A stretch of DNA of 64,000 nucleotides from NCBI GenBank assembly GCA_950106755.1, contig CATNNA010000001.1, positions 1,984,001-2,048,000 of the forward strand, read 5' to 3'. The notes under the pieces are model-generated. The model worked only from the letters and a program-made list of their open reading frames with translations, had not been told where the DNA came from and did not search any database. Of this stretch, positions 24,486-36,388 are shown piece by piece; the first letter of the stretch is position 1; each line of letters starts with the position of its first letter. A program made the translations under genes and the position numbers. This DNA is from Climacium dendroides (Eukaryota > Streptophyta > Bryopsida > Hypnales > Climaciaceae).

Positions 24486-27400
24486 TTAGGATTCATGGAA
24501 AAACTTAATTTTAAGACAACCCTATTGCTTTCCTACACTATCTTCTTCATGTGAAATGCATTTCAAAACAAATACTGTAAAAATCATGCTGTATTTAATA
24601 GAACCCAAACCAATAAATTATATGGGTTTGACGTGCAAGCATGTCCAAAAACGTAACACACAAGTTGCAAATGTTCAAAATAATTAGGATTCATGGAAAA
24701 ACTTAATTTTAAGACAACCCTATTGCTTTCCTACACTCTCTTCTTTATTTGAAATGGATTTCAAAACAAATACTGTAAAAATCATGCTGTATTTAATAGA
24801 ACCCAAACCAATAAATTTATCTGGGTTTGACGTGCAAGCATGTCCAAAAACGTAACACACAAGTTGCAAATGTTCAAAATAATTAGGATTCATGGAAAAA
24901 CTTAATTTTAAGACAACCCTATTGCTTTCCTACACTCTCGACTTCATTTGAAATGGATTTCAATGCAAATACTGTAAAAATCATGTTGTATTTAATAGAA
25001 CCCAAACCAATAAATTATATTTGTTTGACGTACAAGCATGTCCAAAAACGTAACACACAAGTTGCAAATGTTCAAAATACTTAGGATTCATGGAAAAACT
25101 TAATTTTAAGACAACCCGATTGCTTTCCTACACTATCACCTTCATGTGAAATGGATTTCAAAACAAATACTGTAAAAATCATGTTGTATTTAATAGAACC
25201 CAAACCAATAAATTTATATGGGTTTGACGTGCAAGCATGCCCAAAAACGTAACACATAAATTGCAAATGTTCAAAATACTTAGAATTCATGGAAAAACTT
25301 AATTTTAAGACAACCCTATTGCTTTCCTACACTGTCTTCTTCATGTGAAATGGATTTCAAAACAAGTACTGTAAAAATCATGCTGTATTTAATAGAACCC
25401 AAACCAATAAATTATATTTGTTTGACGTGCAAGCATGCCCAAAAACGTAACACACAAGTTGCAAATGTTCAAAATAATTAGGATTCATGGAAAAACTTAA
25501 TTTTAAGACAACCCTATTGCTTTCCTACACTCTCTTCTTCATTTGAAATGGATTTCAATGCAAATACTGTAAAAATCATGTTGTATTTAATAGAACCCAA
25601 ACCAATAAATTATATTTCTTTGACGTACAAGCATGTCCAAAAACGTAACACACAAGTTGCAAATGTTCAAAATACTTAGGATTCATAGAAAAACTTAATT
25701 TTAAGACAACCCGATTGCTTTCCTACACTATCACCTTCATGTGAAATGGATTTCAAAACAAATACTGTAAAAATCATGTTGTATTTAAGAGAACCCAAAC
25801 CAATAAATTTATATGGGTTTGACGTGCAAGCATGCCCAAAAACGTAACACATAAATTGCAAATGTTCAAAATAATTAGGATTCATGGAAAAACTTAATTT
25901 TAAGACAACCCTATTGCTTTCCTACACTCTCTTCTTCATTTGAAATGGATTTCAATGCAAATACTGTAAAAATCATGTTGTATTTAATAGAACCCAAACC
26001 AATAAATTATATTTCTTTGACGTACAAGCATGTCCAAAAACGTAACACACAAGTTGCAAATGTTCAAAATAATTACGATTCATGGAAAAACTTAATTTTG
26101 AGACAACCCGGCCTATTGCTTTCCTACACTCTCTTCTTCATTTGAAATGGATTTCAAAAGAAATACTGTAAAAATCATGCTGTATTTAATAGAACCCAAA
26201 CCAATAAATTATATTTGTTTGACGTACAAGCATGTCCAAAAACGTAACACACAAGTTGCAAATGTTCAAAATACTTAGGATTCATAGAAAAACTTAATTT
26301 TAAGACAACCCGATTGCTTTCCTACACTATCACCTTCATGTGAAATGGATTTCAAAACAAATACTGTAAAAATCATGTTGTATTTAAGAGAACCCAAACC
26401 AATAAATTTATATGGGTTTGACGTGCAAGCATGTCCAAAAACGTAACACACAAGTTGCAAATGTTCAAAATAATTAGGATTCATGGAAAAACTTAATTTT
26501 AAGACAACCCTATTGCTTTCCTACACTGTCTTCTTCATGTGAAATGGATTTCAAAACAAATACTGTAAAAATCATGCTGTATTTAATAGAACCCACACCA
26601 ATAAATTATATGGGTTTGACGTGCAAGCATGCCCAAAATCGTAACACACAAGTTGCAAATGTTCAAAATAATTAGGATTCATGGAAAAACTTAATTTTAA
26701 GACAACCCTATTGCTTTCCTACACTCTCTTCTTTATTTGAAATGGATTTCAAAACAAATACTGTAAAAATCATGCTATATTTAAGAGAACCCAAACCAAT
26801 AAATTTATATGGGTTTGACGTGCAAGCATGTCCAAAAACGTAACACACAAGTTGCAAATGTTCAAAATAATTAGGATTCATGGAAAAACTTAATTTTAAG
26901 ACAACCCTATTGCTTTCCTACACTCTCGACTTCATTTGAAATGGATTTCAATGCAAATACTGTAAAAATCATGTTGTATTTAATAGAACCCAAACCAATA
27001 AATTATATTTGTTTGACGTACAAGCATGTCCAAAAACGTAACACACAAGTTGCAAATGTTCAAAATACTTAGGATTCATGGAAAAACTTAATTTTAAGAC
27101 AACCCGATTGCTTTCCTACAGTATCACCTTCATGTGAAATGGATTTCAATGCAAATACTGTAAAAATCATGTTGTATTTAATAGAACCCAAACCAATAAA
27201 TTATATTTGTTTGACGTACAAGCATGTCCAAAAACGTAACACACAAGTTGCAAATGTTCAAAATAATTACGATTCATGGAAAAACTTAATTTTAAGACAA
27301 CCCTATTGCTTTCCTACACTATCACCTTCATGTGAAATGGATTTCAAAACAAATACTGTAAAAATCATGTTGTATTTAAGAGAACCCAAACCAATAAATT

Positions 27401-28259
27401 TATATGGGTTTGACGTGCAAGCATGCCCAAAAACGTAACACATAAATTGCAAATGTTCAAAATACTTAGGATTCATGGAAAAACTTAATTTTAAGACAAC
27501 CCTATTGCTTTCCTACACTATCTTCTTCATGTGAAATGCATTTCAAAACAAATATTGTAAAAATCATGCTGTATTTAATAGAACCCAAACCAATAAATTA
27601 TATGGGTTTGACGTGCAAGCATGTCCAAAAACGTAACACACAAGTTGCAAATGTTCAAAATACTTAGGATTCATGGAAAAACTTAATTTTAAGACAACCC
27701 TATTGCTTTCCTACACTCTCTTCTTTATTTGAAATGGATTTCAAAACAAATACTCTAAAAATCATGCTGTATTTAAGAGAACCCAAACCAATAAATTTAT
27801 ATGGGTTTGACGTGCAAGCATGTCCAAAAACGTAACACACAAGTTGCAAATGTTCAAAATAATTAGGATTCATGGAAAAACTTAATTTTAAGACAACCCT
27901 ATTGCTTTCCTACACTCTCGACTTCATTTGAAATGGATTTCAATGCAAATACTGTAAAAATCATGTTGTATTTAATAGAACCCAAACCAATAAATTATAT
28001 TTGTTTGACGTGCAAGCATGAACAAAAACGTAACACACAAGTTGCAAATGTTCAAAATACTTAGGATTCATAGAAAAACTTAATTTTAAGACAACCCGAT
28101 TGCTTTCCTACACTATCACCTTCATGTGAAATGGATTTCAAAACAAATACTGTAAAAATCATGTTGTATTTAATAGAACCCAAACCAATAAATTTATATG
28201 GGTTTGACGTGCAAGCATGCCCAAAAACGTAACACATAAATTGCAAATGTTCAAAATAC
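24486..28259. repeat. 18-monomer segment, copy B, with one extra monomer (3,774 bp)
   Basis: This matches 17,552-21,123 monomer by monomer. CTCTCGACTTC lies at 24,935, 26,923 and 27,915, each in register with copy A. Its length is copy A plus exactly 202 bp, the extra monomer at 26,073-26,274. Small differences include AATTTATCTGGG for AATTTATATGGG near 24,820 and CACACAAG for CACAGAAG near 26,645. The last monomer has TTTCAAAACA where copy A has TTTCGAAACA. Confidence 0.9.
26073..26274. repeat. Unique 202-bp monomer with GGCC insertion
   Basis: This monomer is the only one with four extra bases, GGCC at 26,110-26,113, giving GACAACCCGGCCTATTGC instead of GACAACCCTATTGC. It also has TTACGATTC (TAG changed to TAC), TTTTGAGAC, and TTTCAAAAGAAATAC. 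The last is typical of the final monomer of the 12-monomer HOR further right, which is likewise followed by the same next monomer type. It is the single extra unit separating copies A and B of the 18-monomer segment. Confidence 0.9.
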
Positions 28260-29646
28260 TTAGGATTCATGGAAAAACTTAATTTTAAGACAACCCTATT
28301 GCTTTCCTACACTCTCTTCTTTATTTGAAATGGATTTCAAAACAAATACTGTAAAAATCATGCTGTATTTAAGAGAACCCAAACCAATAAATTATATTTG
28401 TTTGACGTGCAAGCATGCGCAAAAACGTAACACACAAGTTGCAAATGTTCAAAATAATTAGGATTCATGGAAAAACTTAATTTTAAGACAACCCTATTGC
28501 TTTCCTACACTATCTTCTTCATTTGAAATGGATTTCAATGCAAATACTGTAAAAATCATGCTGTATTTAATAGAACCCAAACCAATAAATTATATTTGTT
28601 TGACGTGCAAGCATGAACAAAAACGTAACACACAAGCTGCAAATGTTGAAAATAATTAGGATTCATGGAAAAACTTAATTTTAAGACAACCCTATTGCTT
28701 TCCTACACTATCTTCTTCATGTGAAATGGATTTCAAAACAAATCCTCTAAAAATCATGCTGTATTCAATAGAATCCAAACCAATAAATTATATGGGTTTG
28801 ACGTGCAAGCATGACCAAAATCGTAACACAGAAGTTGCAAATGTTCAAAATACTTAGGATTCATGGAAAAAGTTAATTTTAAGACAACCCTATTGCTTTC
28901 CTACACTCTCTTCTTCATTTGAAATGGATTTCAAAACAAATACTGTAAAAATCATGCTGTATTTAATAGAACCCAAACGAATAAATTATTTTTGTTTGAC
29001 GTGCAAGCATGCCCAAAAACGTAACACACAAGTTGCAAATGTTCAAAATAATTAGGATTCATGGAAAAACTTAATTTTAAGACAACCCTATTGCTTACCT
29101 ACACTATCTTCTTCATGTGAAATGGATTTCAAAACAAATACTGTAAAAATCATGCTGTATTTAATAGAACCCAAACCTATAAATTTATATGGGTTTGAAG
29201 TGCAAGCATGTCCAAAAACGTAACACACAAGTTGCAAATGTTCAAAATAATTAGGATTCATGGAAAAACTTAATTTTAAGACAACCCTATTGCTTTCCTA
29301 CACTTTCTTCTTCATTTGAAATGGATTTCAATGCAAATACTGTAAAAATCATGTTGTATTTAATAGAATCCAAACCAATAAATTATATTTGTTTGACGTA
29401 CAAGCATGTCCAAAAACGTAACACACAAGTTGCAAATGTTCAAAATAATTAGGATTCATGGAAAAACTTAATTTTAAGACAACCCTATTGCTTTCCTACA
29501 ATATCTTCTTCATGTGAAATGGATTTCAAAACAAATCCTCTAAAAATCATGTTGTATTCAATAGAATCCAAACCAATAAATTATATGGGTTTGACGTGCA
29601 AGCATGACCAAAAACGTAACACACAAGTTGCAAATGTTCAAAATAC
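28260..29646. repeat. 7-monomer segment with distant copies at 44 and 47 kb
   Basis: The seven monomers carry ATGCGCAAAAACG (28,417), CACAAGCTGC with GTTGAAAAT, ATTCAATAGAATCC with CAAAATCG, GGAAAAAGTTAAT, TTGCTTACC (29,091), GTTTGAAGTGC and TACAATATCTTC. The series recurs at 43,923-45,310 and 46,500-47,887, offset 15,663-15,664 bp and a further 2,577 bp. A few substitutions differ, for example AACGAATAAATTATTTTTG here versus ACCTATAAATTTATATGG there. Confidence 0.85.
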
Positions 29647-30439
29647 TTAGGATTCATGGAAAAACTTAATTTTAAGACAACCCGATTGCTTTCCTACACT
29701 ATCACCTTCATGTGAAATGGATTTCAATGCAAATACTGTAAAAATCATGTTGTATTTAATAGAACCCAAACCAATAAATTATATTTCTTTGACGTACAAG
29801 CATGTCCAAAAACGTAACACACAAGTTGCAAATGTTCAAAATACTTAGGATTCATAGAAAAACTTAATTTTAAGACAACCCGATTGCTTTCCTACACTAT
29901 CACCTTCATGTGAAATGGATTTCAAAACAAATACTGTAAAAATCATGTTGTATTTAAGAGAACCCAAACCAATAAATTTATATGGGTTTGACGTGCAAGC
30001 ATGTCCAAAAACGTAACACACAAGTTGCAAATGTTCAAAATAATTAGGATTCATGGAAAAACTTAATTTTAAGACAACCCTATTGCTTTCCTACACTGTC
30101 TTCTTCATGTGAAATGGATTTCAAAACAAATACTGTAAAAATCATGCTGTATTTAATAGAACCCACACCAATAAATTATATGGGTTTGACGTGCAAGCAT
30201 GCCCAAAATCGTAACACAGAAGTTGCAAATGTTCAAAATACTTAGGATTCATGGAAAAACTTAATTTTAAGACAACCCGATTGCTTTCCTACACTATCAC
30301 CTTCATGTGAAATGGATTTCAATGCAAATACTGTAAAAATCATGTTGTATTTAATAGAACCCAAACCAATAAATTATATTTGTTTGACGTACAAGCATGT
30401 CCAAAAACGTAACACACAAGTTGCAAATGTTCAAAATAC
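29647..30439. repeat. Monomers leading into the 12-monomer HOR, with a 3-monomer repeat
   Basis: One TATCACC/TCAATGC monomer (29,647-29,844) is followed by a trio of 595 bp (29,845-30,439). The trio is a 199-bp TATCACC copy with TTTAAGAGAACC, a CTGTCTTC copy with CCCACACC and CCCAAAATCG, and a TATCACC/TCAATGC copy with GACGTAC. This trio recurs at 35,794-36,388 and 38,768-39,362, each time just before a full or truncated 12-monomer unit. Confidence 0.85.
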
Positions 30440-32818
30440 TTAGGATTCATAGAAAAACTTAATTTTAAGACAACCCGATTGCTTTCCTACACTATCACCT
30501 TCATGTGAAATGGATTTCAAAACAAATACTGTAAAAATCATGTTGTATTTAAGAGAACCCAAACCAATAAATTTATATGGGTTTGACGTGCAAGCATGTC
30601 CAAAAACGTAACACACAAGTTGCAAATGTTCAAAATAATTAGGATTCATGGAAAAACTTAATTTTAAGACAACCCTATTGCTTTCCTACACTGTCTTCTT
30701 CATGTGAAATGGATTTCAAAACAAATACTGTAAAAATCATGCTGTATTTAATAGAACCCACACCAATAAATTATATGGGTTTGACGTGCAAGCATGCCCA
30801 AAATCGTAACACAGAAGTTGCAAATGTTCAAAATAATTAGGATTCATGGAAAAACTTAATTTTAAGACAACCCTATTGCTTTCCTACACTCTCTTCTTTA
30901 TTTGAAATGGATTTCAAAACAAATACTGTAAAAATCATGCTGTATTTAAGAGAACCCAAACCAATAAATTTATATGGGTTTGACGTGCAAGCATGTCCAA
31001 AAACGTAACACACAAGTTGCAAATGTTCAAAATAATTAGGATTCATGGAAAAACTTAATTTTAAGACAACCCTATTGCTTTCCTACACTCTCGACTTCAT
31101 TTGAAATGGATTTCAATGCAAATACTGTAAAAATCATGTTGTATTTAATAGAACCCAAACCAATAAATTATATTTGTTTGACGTACAAGCATGTCCAAAA
31201 ACGTAACACACAAGTTGCAAATGTTCAAAATACTTAGGATTCATGGAAAAACTTAATTTTAAGACAACCCGATTGCTTTCCTACACTATCACCTTCATGT
31301 GAAATGGATTTCAATGCAAATACTGTAAAAATCATGTTGTATTTAATAGAACCCAAACCAATAAATTATATTTGTTTGACGTACAAGCATGTCCAAAAAC
31401 GTAACACACAAGTTGCGAATGTTCAAAATAATTAGGATTCATGGAAAAACTTAATTTTAAGACAACCCTATTGCTTTCCTACACTATCACCTTCATGTGA
31501 AATGGATTTCAAAACAAATACTGTAAAAATCATGTTGTATTTAAGAGAACCCAAACCAATAAATTATATTTGTTTGACGTACAAGCATGTCCAAAAACGT
31601 AACACACAAGTTGCAAATGTTCAAAATAATTAGGATTCATGGAAAAACTTAATTTTAAGACAACCCTATTGCTTTCCTACACTGTCTTCTTCATGTGAAA
31701 TGGATTTCAAAACAAGTACTGTAAAAATCATGCTGTATTTAATAGAACCCAAACCAATAAATTATATTTGTTTGACGTGCAAGCATGCCCAAAAACGTAA
31801 CACACAAGTTGCAAATGTTCAAAATAATTAGGATTCATGGAAAAACTTAATTTTAAGACAACCCTATTGCTTTCCTACACTCTCTTCTTCATTTGAAATG
31901 GATTTCAAAACAAATACTGTAAAAATCATGCTGTATTTAAGAGAACCCAAACCAATAAATTATATTTGTTTGACGTGCAAGCATGCGCAAAAACGTAACA
32001 CACAAGTTGCAAATGTTCAAAATAATTAGGATTCATGGAAAAACTTAATTTTAAGACAACCCTATTGCTTTCCTACACTATCTTCTTCATGTGAAATGGA
32101 TTTCAAAACAAATACTGTAAAAATCATGCTGTATTTAATAGAACCCAAACCTATAAATTTATATGGGTTTGACGTGCAAGCATGCCCAAAAACGTAACAC
32201 ATAAATTGCAAATGTTCAAAATAATTAGGATTCATGGAAAAACTTAATTTTAAGACAACCCTATTGCTTTCCTACACTGTCTTCCTCATTTGAAATGGAT
32301 TTCAAAACAAATACTGTAAAAATCATGCTGTATTGAAGAGAACCCAAACCAATAAATTATATGGGTTTGACGTGCAAGCATGCCCAAAATCGTAACACAG
32401 AAGTTGCAAATGTTCAAAATAATTAGGATTCATGGAAAAACTTAATTTTAAGACAACCCTATTGCTTTCCTACACTATCTTCTTCATGTGAAATGGATTT
32501 CAAAACAAATCCTCTAAAAATCATGCTGTATTCAATAGAATCCAAACCAATAAATTATATGGGTTTGACGTGCAAGCATGACCAAAAACGTAACACACAA
32601 GTTGCAAATGTTCAAAATAATTAGAATTCATGGAAAAACTTAATTTTAAGACAACCCTATTGCTTTCCTACACTCTCTTCTTCATTTGAAATGGATTTCA
32701 AAAGAAATACTGTAAAAATCATGCTGTATTTAATAGAACCCAAACCAATAAATTATATTTGTTTGACGTACAAGCATGTCCAAAAACGTAACACACAAGT
32801 TGCAAATGTTCAAAATAC
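30440..32818. repeat. 12-monomer HOR, copy 1 (2,379 bp)
   Basis: The unit contains twelve monomers, three of them 199 bp. The order is: TATCACC with TTTAAGAG (199); CCCACACC; CTTTATTTG (199); CTCTCGACTTC; TATCACC/TCAATGC ending TTGCGAATG; TATCACC with TTTAAGAG (198); CAAGTACTG; ATGCGCAAA; ACCTATAAATTTATA (199); CTTCCTC with GTATTGAAGAG; CCTCTAA with ATTCAATAG, then TTAGAATTC; and TTTCAAAAGAAATAC. In this copy the last monomer has GACGTAC and ATGTCC, unlike the other copies. Confidence 0.93.
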
Positions 32819-35197
32819 TTAGGATTCATAGAAAAACTTAATTTTAAGACAACCCGATTGCTTTCCTACACTATCACCTTCATGTGAAATGGATTTCAAA
32901 ACAAATACTGTAAAAATCATGTTGTATTTAAGAGAACCCAAACCAATAAATTTATATGGGTTTGACGTGCAAGCATGTCCAAAAACGTAACACACAAGTT
33001 GCAAATGTTCAAAATAATTAGGATTCATGGAAAAACTTAATTTTAAGACAACCCTATTGCTTTCCTACACTGTCTTCTTCATGTGAAATGGATTTCAAAA
33101 CAAATACTGTAAAAATCATGCTGTATTTAATAGAACCCACACCAATAAATTATATGGGTTTGACGTGCAAGCATGCCCAAAATCGTAACACAGAAGTTGC
33201 AAATGTTCAAAATAATTAGGATTCATGGAAAAACTTAATTTTAAGACAACCCTATTGCTTTCCTACACTCTCTTCTTTATTTGAAATGGATTTCAAAACA
33301 AATACTGTAAAAATCATGCTGTATTTAAGAGAACCCAAACCAATAAATTTATATGGGTTTGACGTGCAAGCATGTCCAAAAACGTAACACACAAGTTGCA
33401 AATGTTCAAAATAATTAGGATTCATGGAAAAACTTAATTTTAAGACAACCCTATTGCTTTCCTACACTCTCGACTTCATTTGAAATGGATTTCAATGCAA
33501 ATACTGTAAAAATCATGTTGTATTTAATAGAACCCAAACCAATAAATTATATTTGTTTGACGTACAAGCATGTCCAAAAACGTAACACACAAGTTGCAAA
33601 TGTTCAAAATACTTAGGATTCATGGAAAAACTTAATTTTAAGACAACCCGATTGCTTTCCTACACTATCACCTTCATGTGAAATGGATTTCAATGCAAAT
33701 ACTGTAAAAATCATGTTGTATTTAATAGAACCCAAACCAATAAATTATATTTGTTTGACGTACAAGCATGTCCAAAAACGTAACACACAAGTTGCGAATG
33801 TTCAAAATAATTAGGATTCATGGAAAAACTTAATTTTAAGACAACCCTATTGCTTTCCTACACTATCACCTTCATGTGAAATGGATTTCAAAACAAATAC
33901 TGTAAAAATCATGTTGTATTTAAGAGAACCCAAACCAATAAATTATATTTGTTTGACGTACAAGCATGTCCAAAAACGTAACACACAAGTTGCAAATGTT
34001 CAAAATAATTAGGATTCATGGAAAAACTTAATTTTAAGACAACCCTATTGCTTTCCTACACTGTCTTCTTCATGTGAAATGGATTTCAAAACAAGTACTG
34101 TAAAAATCATGCTGTATTTAATAGAACCCAAACCAATAAATTATATTTGTTTGACGTGCAAGCATGCCCAAAAACGTAACACACAAGTTGCAAATGTTCA
34201 AAATAATTAGGATTCATGGAAAAACTTAATTTTAAGACAACCCTATTGCTTTCCTACACTCTCTTCTTCATTTGAAATGGATTTCAAAACAAATACTGTA
34301 AAAATCATGCTGTATTTAAGAGAACCCAAACCAATAAATTATATTTGTTTGACGTGCAAGCATGCGCAAAAACGTAACACACAAGTTGCAAATGTTCAAA
34401 ATAATTAGGATTCATGGAAAAACTTAATTTTAAGACAACCCTATTGCTTTCCTACACTATCTTCTTCATGTGAAATGGATTTCAAAACAAATACTGTAAA
34501 AATCATGCTGTATTTAATAGAACCCAAACCTATAAATTTATATGGGTTTGACGTGCAAGCATGCCCAAAAACGTAACACATAAATTGCAAATGTTCAAAA
34601 TACTTAGGATTCATGGAAAAACTTAATTTTAAGACAACCCTATTGCTTTCCTACACTGTCTTCCTCATTTGAAATGGATTTCAAAACAAATACTGTAAAA
34701 ATCATGCTGTATTGAAGAGAACCCAAACCAATAAATTATATGGGTTTGACGTGCAAGCATGCCCAAAATCGTAACACAGAAGTTGCAAATGTTCAAAATA
34801 ATTAGGATTCATGGAAAAACTTAATTTTAAGACAACCCTATTGCTTTCCTACACTATCTTCTTCATGTGAAATGGATTTCAAAACAAATCCTCTAAAAAT
34901 CATGCTGTATTCAATAGAATCCAAACCAATAAATTATATGGGTTTGACGTGCAAGCATGACCAAAAACGTAACACACAAGTTGCAAATGTTCAAAATAAT
35001 TAGAATTCATGGAAAAACTTAATTTTAAGACAACCCTATTGCTTTCCTACACTCTCTTCTTCATTTGAAATGGATTTCAAAAGAAATACTGTAAAAATCA
35101 TGCTGTATTTAATAGAACCCAAACCAATAAATTATATTTGTTTGACGTGCAAGCATGAACAAAAACGTAATACACAAGTTGCAAATATTCAAAATAC
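32819..35197. repeat. 12-monomer HOR, copy 2 (2,379 bp)
   Basis: Directly adjoining copy 1 and of identical length. CTCTCGACTTC, TTGCGAATG and ATGCGCAAA each repeat at exactly +2,379. The last monomer here has GACGTGC, ATGAACAAAAACGTAATACAC and AAATATTC, a combination shared with later copies but not copy 1. The ninth monomer ends with AAAATACTT instead of AAAATAATT. Confidence 0.93.
33018..33215. repeat. Reference 198-bp monomer (landmarks)
   Basis: This copy illustrates the unit, phased at TTAGGATTCAT. In order it has an A5 run (unit positions 14-18), the dyad CTTAA-TT-TTAAG (19-30), the block GACAACCC followed by TATTGC or GATTGC, and a variable pyrimidine-rich segment near 50-63. Next come the TGAAAT-GG-ATTTCA dyad (67-80), the CTGTAAAAATC or CTCTAAAAATC site (near 91-100), and CCAATAAATTATA (near 125-138). 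The CpG-containing GACGTGCAAGCATG follows (near 145-158), then CAAAAACGTAAC, and the unit ends with TTGCAAATGTTCAAAATAA. Two CpGs (GACGTG, AACGTA) are present in nearly all copies. Compartments differ at about fifteen recurrent variant sites within this frame. Confidence 0.95.
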
Positions 35198-36388
35198 TTA
35201 GGATTCATAGAAAAACTTAATTTTAAGACAACCCGATTGCTTTCCTACACTATCACCTTCATGTGAAATGGATTTCAAAACAAATACTGTAAAAATCATG
35301 TTGTATTTAATAGAACCCAAACCAATAAATTTATATGGGTTTGACGTGCAAGCATGCCCAAAAACGTAACACATAAATTGCAAATGTTCAAAATACTTAG
35401 GATTCATGGAAAAACTTAATTTTAAGACAACCCTATTGCTTTCCTACACTCTCTTCTTTATTTGAAATGGATTTCAAAACAAATACTGTAAAAATCATGC
35501 TGTATTTAATAGAACCCAAACCAATAAATTTATCTGGGTTTGACGTGCAAGCATGTCCAAAAACGTAACACACAAGTTGCAAATGTTCAAAATAATTAGG
35601 ATTCATGGAAAAACTTAATTTTAAGACAACCCTATTGCTTTCCTACACTCTCGACTTCATTTGAAATGGATTTCAATGCAAATACTGTAAAAATCATGTT
35701 GTATTTAATAGAACCCAAACCAATAAATTATATTTGTTTGACGTACAAGCATGTCCAAAAACGTAACACACAAGTTGCAAATGTTCAAAATACTTAGGAT
35801 TCATGGAAAAACTTAATTTTAAGAGAACCCGATTGCTTTCCTACACTATCACCTTCATGTGAAATGGATTTCAAAACAAATACTGTAAAAATCATGTTGT
35901 ATTTAAGAGAACCCAAACCAATAAATTTATATGGGTTTGACGTGCAAGCATGTCCAAAAACGTAACACACAAGTTGCAAATGTTCAAAATAATTAGGATT
36001 CATGGAAAAACTTAATTTTAAGACAACCCTATTGCTTTCCTACACTGTCTTCTTCATGTGAAATGGATTTCAAAACAAATACTGTAAAAATCATGCTGTA
36101 TTTAATAGAACCCACACCAATAAATTATATGGGTTTGACGTGCAAGCATGCCCAAAATCGTAACACAGAAGTTGCAAATGTTGAAAATACTTAGGATTCA
36201 TGGAAAAACTTAATTTTAAGACAACCCGATTGCTTTCCTACACTATCACCTTCATGTGAAATGGATTTCAATGCAAATACTGTAAAAATCATGTTGTATT
36301 TAATAGAACCCAAACCAATAAATTATATTTGTTTGACGTACAAGCATGTCCAAAAACGTAACACACAAGTTGCAAATGTTCAAAATAC
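35198..36388. repeat. Six-monomer interruption between HOR copies (1,191 bp)
   Basis: Between two full 12-monomer units lie six related monomers. They are a 199-bp TATCACC copy with ACATAAATT, a CTTTATTTG copy with AATTTATCTGGG, a CTCTCGACTTC copy (35,648) and the 595-bp trio of 35,794-36,388. The trio includes AAGAGAACCCGATT for AAGACAACCCGATT near 35,823. All are ordinary satellite monomers; the order differs from the 12-monomer unit. Confidence 0.85.

Noticed and set aside
26103..26120. CENP-B box (CGG-containing 17-bp motif)
   Set aside because: CCCGGCC here and TACGGAT in left monomers do not fit the TTCG...CGGG pattern, and no monomer examined contains it.
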